From positions 1-5,034 of the forward strand of contig CAMGGF010000119.1 in NCBI GenBank assembly GCA_946055445.1: a DNA stretch of 5,034 bases, written 5' to 3'. This DNA comes from an uncultured Ruminococcus sp. (GTDB lineage Bacteria; Bacillota; Clostridia; Oscillospirales; Acutalibacteraceae). The notes under the pieces are model-generated. The model was not told the origin of the DNA. It did no database searches and worked only from the letters and a program-made list of their open reading frames with translations. The translations under genes and the position numbers were made by a program. Positions 1-5,034 of this stretch are shown piece by piece (the stretch's first letter is position 1; every line of letters begins with the position of its first letter).

Positions 1-131
1 AACGGGTGAAATTCCGTATTTGTCCGCAACAGTTCAGCGGCGTTTCGGTGGTGTATGTGCACAAAGACGGCGCAAAAATCATGGAATCCGTGTTTAAACG
101 GTATGAAAAACTGATGGAAAAAATTGCATAA
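1..131 (+). CDS. 3' end of an unrecognised gene (partial)
   Basis: Reading from the first complete codon at position 3, an open frame of 42 codons runs off the left edge and ends at TAA 129-131. The visible C-terminus has a beta-like stretch (V-S-V-V-Y-V-H, about residues 16-22 of the fragment) followed by a charged amphipathic helix to the end (K-D-G-A-K-I-M-E-S-V-F-K-R-Y-E-K and onward). That strand-then-helix ending is compatible with the wing and last helix of a winged-helix regulator, among many other folds, and I do not assign a family. A strong terminator begins 20 nt after the stop, so this is the last gene of its transcript and is separate from the operon that follows. That it is coding is supported by the stop-plus-terminator arrangement and codon use like its neighbours. 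Confidence 0.7.
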   Translation, partial: RVKFRICPQQFSGVSVVYVHKDGAKIMESVFKRYEKLMEKIA

Positions 132-150
132 GTCATAAGTAAAGGGTGTT

Positions 151-183
151 TCGGGCAGACAACAGCGTCTGCCCGATTTTTTT
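151..183 (+). terminator. Rho-independent terminator of the upstream gene
   Basis: A perfect 10-bp stem (TCGGGCAGAC at 151-160 with GTCTGCCCGA at 167-176) closes a 6-nt loop and is followed at once by seven T residues (177-183). There is no T-run on the opposite strand after the stem, so it acts on + strand transcripts only. It separates the upstream gene from the rlmB operon. Confidence 0.95.
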
Positions 184-214
184 AGTTTTCACGGTGCAAA
201 CCCGAAAAAATATG

Positions 215-243
215 TTGTACTTGCACACAAGATATGGTATAAT
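215..243 (+). promoter_or_regulatory. Sigma-A-type promoter with extended -10, for the rlmB operon
   Basis: A perfect consensus -10 hexamer TATAAT lies at 238-243, preceded by TG at 235-236, which makes an extended -10 (TGgTATAAT). Exactly 17 nt upstream is TTGTAC (215-220), a weak -35 keeping only the TTG. The good -10 and extension would compensate for it. Predicted transcription start is near 249-251, giving a leader of about 65 nt before the rlmB ATG. A second TTG hexamer (TTGCAC, 221-226) is too close to the -10 to serve. The site lies directly after the preceding terminator, as expected for a new transcription unit. Confidence 0.82.
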
Positions 244-301
244 TTTATAATAACTATACCTATTTGTATTTGCAGGCGCGTTTCGCGAATAGGAAAAGAA
301 C

Positions 302-305
302 GGAG
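302..305 (+). promoter_or_regulatory. Ribosome binding site of rlmB
   Basis: GGAG at 302-305 precedes the ATG at 316 by 10 nt, slightly long but usable. No in-frame alternative start with a better site is seen, and the protein from this ATG has the usual family length, which supports 316 as the start. Confidence 0.6.
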
Positions 306-315
306 TAGCAACAGC

Positions 316-1077
316 ATGCGTGACGAACAGCAAAAGCAGGATTTAATCATCGGCAGAAACGCCGTGGCAGAGGTCTTTAAGTCCGACCGCACGGTGGATA
401 CGCTGTATCTTCTGCGCGGGGAGAAAAATCCGGCGCTGACACGGTTTGCCTCGCTTTGCCGCGAAGCGGGCGGTGTGGTCAAAGAGGTGGACCGCAAAAA
501 GTTAGACAGCCTTTGCGGCGGTGCAAATCATCAGGGTGTGGCGGCGTTTGTTGCGGCGCACGATTATGCGAGCGTTGCAGAGATTTTGGCGTACGCGCGC
601 GAAAAAGGCGAGCCGCCGTTCGTGATTGTTTGCGATGAACTGGAAGATCCGCACAATTTGGGCGCGATTATCCGCACGGCAGAGGCGGCGGGGGCGCACG
701 GCATTATTATTCCGAAGCGCCGCAGTGTTTCACTCAATTACACCGTCGGCAAAGCCTCGGCAGGGGCGCTCGAATATATGCGCGTGGCGCGCGTGCCGAA
801 TTTGCCTGCGACTTTGGAAGATTTAAAAAAAGAAGGCCTTTGGATTTACGGCGCGGATATGGACGGGCAAAGTTACCGCGAGACCGATTTTTCGGGCGCT
901 TGTGCGCTTGTGGTCGGCTCGGAGGGTAAAGGTATGGGGCGGCTCGTCCGTGAAAAATGCGATTTTATTGTATCGTTGCCGATGTACGGCAAAATCAATT
1001 CCCTGAACGCCTCGGTGGCGGCGGGCATTTTAATGTATGAAATCTCGGCACAAAGAAAAAGCGGATTTGAGGTGTGA
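316..1077 (+). CDS. rlmB: 23S rRNA 2'-O-ribose guanosine methyltransferase, TrmH/SpoU family (RlmB)
   Basis: This 253-residue protein belongs to the SPOUT-class TrmH family. Members transfer a methyl group from S-adenosylmethionine to a ribose 2'-OH; RlmB modifies a guanosine in the peptidyl-transferase P-loop of 23S rRNA (Gm2251 in E. coli numbering). Residues about 9-85 form the L30e-like substrate-binding domain, starting with the I-I-G-R-N-A-V element and carrying N-H-Q-G at 71-74. The knotted catalytic domain spans about 102-247. Motif 1 is at 107-131 (D-E-L-E-D-P-H-N-L-G, with N114 and R120). Motif 2 is at 198-210 (V-V-G-S-E-G-K-G-M, with E203). Motif 3 is at 219-241 (S-L-P-M-Y, then N228-S-L-N231-A-S-V-A). 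All expected active-site residues are present, and the length fits the roughly 240-250 residues of E. coli RlmB and Bacillus YacO. It is first in the operon and nearly abuts the next gene. A tRNA Gm18-type or other TrmH target cannot be fully excluded from sequence, but the N-terminal domain favours RlmB. Confidence 0.92.
   Translation: MRDEQQKQDLIIGRNAVAEVFKSDRTVDTLYLLRGEKNPALTRFASLCREAGGVVKEVDRKKLDSLCGGANHQGVAAFVAAHDYASVAEILAYAREKGEPPFVIVCDELEDPHNLGAIIRTAEAAGAHGIIIPKRRSVSLNYTVGKASAGALEYMRVARVPNLPATLEDLKKEGLWIYGADMDGQSYRETDFSGACALVVGSEGKGMGRLVREKCDFIVSLPMYGKINSLNASVAAGILMYEISAQRKSGFEV
1069..1074 (+). promoter_or_regulatory. Ribosome binding site of the P-type-ATPase-like gene, inside the rlmB end
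   Basis: GAGGTG at 1069-1074 lies in the last codons of rlmB and ends 6 nt before the ATG at 1081. The rlmB stop (TGA 1075-1077) falls between this site and the start, so ribosomes finishing rlmB are placed to reinitiate. That makes translational coupling likely and supports 1081 as the start. Confidence 0.8.
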
Positions 1078-1080
1078 GAA

Positions 1081-4000
1081 ATGGCGCATAACGATATCTT
1101 TTCGGGGCTTTCGGTAGACGGCATTCTTTCAGATGTAAAGGCACAGCAGGGGGAGGAAATGCGAATTTGGTCTATGGACGAAATCGACAAATTGCTGTCC
1201 GAAACAGAAGATAACGCCGTTGTGCCTGTTACACAGGCGGAGCCTGCACCGCATACGATACCTTCGGATGCAGATGCGGCGGAAATCGCGCAGGAAGAAC
1301 TGCCGCAGGATATGCCGCCGCAGGTGGAAAGTCCTTGCGTGACGGGTACACCGCAGGAAACAGGCGGATTGAAAGCGGCAGCCAAACGCGCTGCGCAAGT
1401 GCAATATGCCGAAGACAATCCCGAAACGGCACAGCCGCAGCCTGCAACGGATACAATTGCACCCGTATCGGCGGACAGTGCGGCACAGCCCGAACCGCTG
1501 TTGGAGGGGGCACAACCGCAAGAACAGGCAGAAACGGTTGCGCAGAGCAGTGAACCCGCACCTGAAACCCCGTTGCCGGGGCAGATTTCCATAGAAAAAA
1601 CCCGCGTGTTTAACGAAGTGGAAGCGCACGCCGTGCATAACGCGGACATAGAGCATCATATCGGGCAACCGATTCTCCGCACCACCACGGGCGAGTTTGA
1701 CTCCGTTCGGCCGCCGCGAAAAGCGTCGGCAATGGAAACGGACGCGCAACGTGAGCGTTTTTTACACCGTCCGGAACAAAAACTTGAAAAAACAATGGAA
1801 CACAAGGAATTGCTTGCAAAACTGCCGCCGAAAACCATTGAACGGCCGGGCGTGATTGTACGCAAAGCGCCGGGGCAGGTGACCGGAACGGACGGCTTGC
1901 AGGCAATTCCGACGCTGATTACGCCCGAAGATGCATTGAAAGCCCAGCAAGAAGCGCAGACGCGCGTGCAAGCGGGTACGCTGAAAAGTGCGGCTTATGC
2001 GCCTGCGGAGCCGGAAGATGCACCGTTAGATGACCAAATGGTGTTTGAGGGCTTTAATGACGGGACGAATGCGGCGACTTATGTTGACGAAGTCGAAACA
2101 GAACTCTCCTTAATAGAACGCCGCCGTGAAAAAGCCAAAAAATTCCGTCTGTTTCCCGGTTTGAATACCGAGGAAGAACAGACGGATGCAGATACGCAAC
2201 CTGCAGAAGAAAGTGCGCAACCCGATGCGGAAGAGCCGAATATCGATTTGGCAAAAACGCGCGTACAGCCGGATTTTGATGAGGCGTGTGACACTGCCGA
2301 AGACGGCGCGGAAGAAGAACTGCCCGAAGAATCGGACGAAGCGGCGGAAATTGTCGATCGTAAAGCGCGCAGAACCGCGCGAAAACAGGAAGCGCCGATT
2401 ACGGTATTGCGTGAATTTTACGGTCCGAAAGATGCGCAGGCGGTTTATGATATTTTCCTTTCCGAACAACGCAGTTATAACATTCGGTTGATTGTATTTG
2501 CCGTTTTGACCGTTGCGGCGGCAGTATCGTCCTTTTCCGTGCGGCTGACGGGGGATTTCGGCTTGTTCAACGGCAGTGCGTCGGTGTATTCCGCCGTGCA
2601 TTTGCTATTTTTGGTGTTGGCGGTGTTGCTTTCGCTGAAAGAACTGAAAACTGCATTTTCGGGGTTGTTCAGCGGCAGAATGGATGCCGTTACAGGCTTG
2701 CCTGTTGCGCTCTTCTTTGCGTGTATTCAGGTCGGGCTTTCTTACGCTTTCCCCGAACGGTTGACGGCTGTGCCGCTGTATACGGCGGTGGCGCTGTTGG
2801 TGTTTACACTGTATTTTGCAGGCAGAAAACGAAAATTAAAAAATGACATTTGCAATTATGAAATCGTTGCGAAGAATCACAGCCGTTTTTATGAAATCGG
2901 CAAAATTCAAAACCCCGATACCGCTTTCGAAATCGGGCGCGGTCTTTTGCTCGGCGACCCCGATGTGCGCTATGCCAAGAAAATTTCCTTCCCGTCACAT
3001 TTTGTGGAGATTTCCAAACGGAATGATTCTGTTTTGAATGTGCACGCACTTGCCCTGCCGGTTGTGTTACTTGCCGCAGGCGTTATCGGTGCCATTACCT
3101 GTTTTACGGCGGGTGATGTGTTTGTGGGTGTTTCCGCAATGTGTGCGGTTGCCATTTCCGCTTTACCGATGAGCGCGACGCTTGTTTCGGCGGCGGCACT
3201 TCGCAATACAAACCGCCGATTGCTTCGCGAGGGCGCGTTGGTGGCGAGTTACGACGCGGCGGTGGATGTGACGGCGGCAAATGCCGTGGTGCTTGATGCC
3301 GCGGAACTGTTTGACGCGGCAAACTGCCGTTTGCGCGGTATGAAAATGTACCATAAAATGCGCGTAGATGAAGCGCTTTTGTATACAGCGGCAATGACCA
3401 TTCAATCGGGCGGCACGCTTTCGGCGGTATTTGACGGCGTGATTTTACACAAACGCGAAATGTTGCCGCAGGTTGAGTCACTGCAATATGAAGAACGGTT
3501 GGGTTGCTCGGGCTGGATTTACAACCAGCGTGTATTGGTCGGCAACCGCGATTTGTTGCAGAAACATAATGTAGACGCACCGACGCGTGAGGAGGAACAG
3601 CGGTTCCGCAAAGACGGCTGTGAGGTGATTTATCTTGCCGTTGAGGGCAAAATCGCCGCGCTGTTTGTGGTGGAATACGCCGCAAATGCGCGTATTTGCG
3701 GCTATTTGCAAAGTTTGGAGAAATACGGCATCGGCATTTTGGTGCGGACTTCCGACCCGAATATTACCGAAGGGCTCGTGGAGCAGTATTTTTCACTGCC
3801 GCACAATTTAGTAAAAATCATCAGTTCCGTAGCGGGTACAATGTTCCGCGAATTAACAGAAGAACCGCCCGAACCGGCCGTTTGCGGCGTCTTGCACAAT
3901 GGGCGTGCGCCCGCATTTTTGCGTGCATTTTTGGCATCATTTATTTTGGAAGAAAAAATGAAGTTGGCGCAAATCTTGCAATATATCGGCGTGGGGTTGA

Positions 4001-4128
4001 GCATCACCTTATTGGCGGTATTGAGTTTCTTCACTGCGCTTGCACAGGCGGGCGTCTTTGAAATATTGGTATTTGTATTGCTTTGGACAGCGATTTCGGT
4101 GTTGGTTCCGAATGCAAAAAAGGTATAA
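1081..4128 (+). CDS. Degenerate P-type ATPase-like membrane protein with a long disordered N-terminal region
   Basis: The 1015-residue product has two halves. Residues 1-440 are soluble, acidic and Pro/Ala/Glu/Gln-rich, with no signal peptide, no CxxC metal-binding domain and only two cysteines. They end in a basic patch (D-R-K-A-R-R-T-A-R-K, 426-435). The C-terminal half has about eight hydrophobic segments: 469-487, 501-519, 537-557, 563-580, 653-676, 679-706, 966-989 and 992-1010. This is the 4+2+2 order of P1B ATPases. Residues 712-739 match the usual link from M6 to the phosphorylation site in length and pattern. Of DKTGTLT only D739 remains (D-A-A-E-L-F-D). The M6 Cys-Pro-Cys is L-P-M (695-697); the HP motif is G-T (778-779); TGD is T-S-D (890-892); GDGxND is absent. 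N-domain-like V-L-V-G-N-R-D-L-L is kept at 818-826. I infer a pseudoenzyme that does not pump ions. Its role is unknown. The frame is uninterrupted, which argues against a pseudogene. It lies between rlmB and an mgtC-family gene in one apparent operon. Confidence 0.78.
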   Translation: MAHNDIFSGLSVDGILSDVKAQQGEEMRIWSMDEIDKLLSETEDNAVVPVTQAEPAPHTIPSDADAAEIAQEELPQDMPPQVESPCVTGTPQETGGLKAAAKRAAQVQYAEDNPETAQPQPATDTIAPVSADSAAQPEPLLEGAQPQEQAETVAQSSEPAPETPLPGQISIEKTRVFNEVEAHAVHNADIEHHIGQPILRTTTGEFDSVRPPRKASAMETDAQRERFLHRPEQKLEKTMEHKELLAKLPPKTIERPGVIVRKAPGQVTGTDGLQAIPTLITPEDALKAQQEAQTRVQAGTLKSAAYAPAEPEDAPLDDQMVFEGFNDGTNAATYVDEVETELSLIERRREKAKKFRLFPGLNTEEEQTDADTQPAEESAQPDAEEPNIDLAKTRVQPDFDEACDTAEDGAEEELPEESDEAAEIVDRKARRTARKQEAPITVLREFYGPKDAQAVYDIFLSEQRSYNIRLIVFAVLTVAAAVSSFSVRLTGDFGLFNGSASVYSAVHLLFLVLAVLLSLKELKTAFSGLFSGRMDAVTGLPVALFFACIQVGLSYAFPERLTAVPLYTAVALLVFTLYFAGRKRKLKNDICNYEIVAKNHSRFYEIGKIQNPDTAFEIGRGLLLGDPDVRYAKKISFPSHFVEISKRNDSVLNVHALALPVVLLAAGVIGAITCFTAGDVFVGVSAMCAVAISALPMSATLVSAAALRNTNRRLLREGALVASYDAAVDVTAANAVVLDAAELFDAANCRLRGMKMYHKMRVDEALLYTAAMTIQSGGTLSAVFDGVILHKREMLPQVESLQYEERLGCSGWIYNQRVLVGNRDLLQKHNVDAPTREEEQRFRKDGCEVIYLAVEGKIAALFVVEYAANARICGYLQSLEKYGIGILVRTSDPNITEGLVEQYFSLPHNLVKIISSVAGTMFRELTEEPPEPAVCGVLHNGRAPAFLRAFLASFILEEKMKLAQILQYIGVGLSITLLAVLSFFTALAQAGVFEILVFVLLWTAISVLVPNAKKV

Positions 4129-4134
4129 GGCAGG
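4127..4134 (+). promoter_or_regulatory. Ribosome binding site of the mgtC-family gene
   Basis: AAGGCAGG at 4127-4134 overlaps the preceding TAA stop and offers an AGG core (4132-4134) 9 nt before the ATG at 4144. It is a weak site, and translation of this gene probably relies partly on coupling to the upstream frame ending 15 nt earlier. Confidence 0.5.
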
Positions 4135-4143
4135 TCTTATTCA

Positions 4144-4866
4144 ATGGAATGGATTAGAGAATCGGCTTTGTGGCTGTGGCATAATCAGGAATTTCAATTT
4201 GTACTGGACGCGGCGTGGAAATTAGGGCTCGCTGTGCTGTTAAGCGGTATTATCGGCTTTGAGCGCGAGCACTCCCACCGTCCCGCAGGGTTCCGCACGC
4301 ACATTTTGGTGGCGGTCGGCTCGGCGCTGATCATGCTGACATCGGTTTACATCGCCGAAAAGTATAAAGGGCAAATGAATGTGGACATCACCCGTATGAG
4401 TGGGCAGGTGGTCAGCGGCATCGGTTTCCTCGGTGCGGGCACGATTTTGCGCGAGGGATTTTCCGTCAAGGGCTTAACCACAGCGGCGAGTTTGTGGGCG
4501 GTTTCGTGTATCGGCATTGCCATTGGTGCAGGCTTTGTAGCGGGCGCGGTTGTGGCGACTTTCGTGATTTATATGACGCTCAACTCGCTCAAAAAAGTGG
4601 TGGTGCGCGGCAAGGCGGGCAAGGCGCTGTATGTGGAAGTGAAAGACCTTGCCGAGCAGGTGCCGAAAATCTCGAAACTCATTAAGCGCACAGGCACCGT
4701 GGTGCACTCGATGGAAATTCTTTATGACAATGACTCCAAACTGCGCAAAAAGAAAGATACCTCGACCATTAAGGCGCTGATTTTTCCAAAAAGCGATGAC
4801 GCCTTAAAAGTCATCATTTCCACTTTGCAGAATGATGAAAATGTTGTAGATGTGTATATGGATTGA
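4144..4866 (+). CDS. MgtC/SapB family membrane protein
   Basis: The 240-residue protein shows the hallmark MgtC/SapB signatures. The first is G-I-I-G-F-E-R-E at 35-42, followed by R-P-A-G-F-R-T-H at 46-53. The second runs from D81 (D-I-T-R), through Q-V-V-S-G-I-G-F-L-G-A-G-T at 88-100, to G-L-T-T-A-A-S-L-W at 110-118. Hydrophobic stretches at about 24-39, 52-71, 88-103, 108-127 and 128-147 give a five-segment N-terminal membrane domain. Residues about 160-240 form a soluble alpha/beta tail, in the position of the ACT-like C-terminal domain of the family. In Salmonella, MgtC supports growth at low Mg2+ and survival in macrophages, and affects the F-type ATP synthase. Most bacterial homologues are uncharacterised, so a Mg2+ or virulence role should not be assumed here. 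It is the last gene of the operon, 15 nt after the degenerate P-type ATPase. No leader of its own (such as a Mg2+-sensing riboswitch) fits in that gap. Confidence 0.92.
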   Translation: MEWIRESALWLWHNQEFQFVLDAAWKLGLAVLLSGIIGFEREHSHRPAGFRTHILVAVGSALIMLTSVYIAEKYKGQMNVDITRMSGQVVSGIGFLGAGTILREGFSVKGLTTAASLWAVSCIGIAIGAGFVAGAVVATFVIYMTLNSLKKVVVRGKAGKALYVEVKDLAEQVPKISKLIKRTGTVVHSMEILYDNDSKLRKKKDTSTIKALIFPKSDDALKVIISTLQNDENVVDVYMD

Positions 4867-4915
4867 GAAGTCTGCGACGGTGCAAAGCATTTTTACGGCA
4901 ATCATTGCACGGTTT

Positions 4916-4943
4916 ATCCTCCCTTTTCAAGGGAGGATTTTTT
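4916..4943 (+). terminator. Rho-independent terminator of the rlmB operon
   Basis: ATCCTCCCTT (4916-4925) pairs perfectly with AAGGGAGGAT (4929-4938) around a 3-nt loop, and a run of six T residues (4938-4943) follows. In practice the loop may open by one or two A-T pairs. It lies 49 nt after the mgtC-family stop and most likely ends the three-gene transcript. Confidence 0.9.
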
Positions 4944-4981
4944 CTGTTTCCGTTATTTTTCATAAAAACGGGTGTGCGGGT

Positions 4982-5011
4982 AAAAAGCATATTCGGCAAA
5001 ATGCTTTTTTT
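4982..5011. terminator. Second hairpin with T-runs on both strands, possible bidirectional terminator
   Basis: AAAAAGCAT (4982-4990) pairs with ATGCTTTTT (5001-5009) around a 10-nt loop. Seven T residues (5005-5011) follow on the + strand, and the mirrored A-run gives five T residues on the - strand. The stem has only two G-C pairs, so it is weak. It may back up the operon terminator, or end a gene entering from the right on the - strand, which would lie outside the window. Confidence 0.55.
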
Positions 5012-5034
5012 ACAAACATAAAATAAAGTATTAA

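Noticed and set aside
191..200. The 10-mer ACGGTGCAAA, repeated at 4877-4886, as a possible flanking repeat of an inserted segment
   Set aside because: In 5 kb several shared 10-mers are expected by chance, the flanks do not extend the match, and the segment between holds a housekeeping gene with its own promoter and terminator.
277..287. CGCG-TTT-CGCG mini-hairpin in the rlmB leader as a possible riboswitch or attenuator
   Set aside because: A 4-bp stem with a 3-nt loop and no T-run or alternative structure. The leader of about 65 nt is too short for any known riboswitch class I could match.
1150..1161. Alternative start of the large protein at Met27 (ATG 1159) behind a strong GGGGGAGG
   Set aside because: The purine-rich site ends only 2 nt before that ATG, too close to work well. 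The ATG at 1081 has a properly spaced GAGGTG and couples to the rlmB stop. It also includes the first amphipathic element.
873..1649. A 258-codon open frame on the - strand, rich in Ser, Cys, Ala and Gly
   Set aside because: It lies antisense to the end of rlmB and the low-complexity start of the next gene. Its composition mirrors the GCG/GCA/GAA-type codons on the + strand, it matches no family I know, and it has no terminator or operon context.
2110..2601. A 163-codon - strand open frame rich in Arg and Phe
   Set aside because: Antisense to the tether and first membrane segment of the large gene. The Phe/Arg bias is the complement of Glu/Lys and Ala codons, and there is no sign of independent expression.
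3104..3685. A 193-codon - strand open frame rich in Arg, Pro and His
   Set aside because: Antisense shadow of the P-type-ATPase-like gene, with the Arg/Pro/His-rich composition typical of such shadows and no recognisable domain.
1081..4128. Calling the large gene an active heavy-metal-translocating ATPase
   Set aside because: A similarity search may label it so from the remnant E1-E2/HAD region, but the CPC, TGE, DKTGT, HP and GDGxND motifs needed for transport are not present.
5009..5034. Possible promoter at the right edge (TTTACA 5009-5014, TATTAA 5029-5034)
   Set aside because: The 14-nt spacing is too short and the region is simply A/T-rich beyond a terminator. The window ends before it can be judged.

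Overview
The window looks like chromosomal DNA from a Firmicute of the class Clostridia, plausibly a gut Oscillospiraceae/Ruminococcaceae-type anaerobe. This rests on the gene content, the purine-rich Shine-Dalgarno sites, the strong intrinsic terminators and roughly balanced base composition. It is inference; the window holds no phylogenetic marker gene that would settle it.

Layout, all genes on the + strand. Positions 1-131 are the last 42 codons of an upstream gene that I do not recognise. It is closed by a textbook intrinsic terminator (151-183). A well-formed vegetative promoter follows, with an extended -10 (TATAAT at 238-243), and drives what looks like a three-gene operon. Gene 1 is rlmB (316-1077), a TrmH/SpoU-family 2'-O-ribose methyltransferase of 23S rRNA. 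Gene 2 (1081-4128) is a 1015-residue membrane protein starting 3 nt after the rlmB stop. Gene 3 (4144-4866) is an MgtC/SapB-family membrane protein starting 15 nt later. The operon ends at an intrinsic terminator (4916-4943). A second, bidirectional-looking hairpin lies at 4982-5011.

The notable item is gene 2. Its C-terminal half has the 4+2+2 membrane layout and the soluble-loop order of a P1B-type (heavy-metal) P-type ATPase. Alignable remnants of the M6-to-P-domain linker, N-domain and P-domain remain. However, nearly every catalytic motif is altered or gone: CPC, TGE, DKTGT, HP, TGD, DxxR and GDGxND. In front of this core sits an approximately 440-residue, acidic, Pro/Ala/Glu/Gln-rich, probably disordered cytoplasmic region with short sequence islands, including a repeated I-x-[IL]-x-K-T-R-V motif. 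The open frame is intact over more than 3 kb, so it appears to be a maintained pseudoenzyme and not a decaying pump.

MgtC is encoded next to the P-type ATPase MgtB in Salmonella. A P-type-ATPase-derived pseudoenzyme beside an MgtC-family gene is therefore a suggestive, unproven parallel. I see no rRNA, tRNA, CRISPR array, mobile element or riboswitch.
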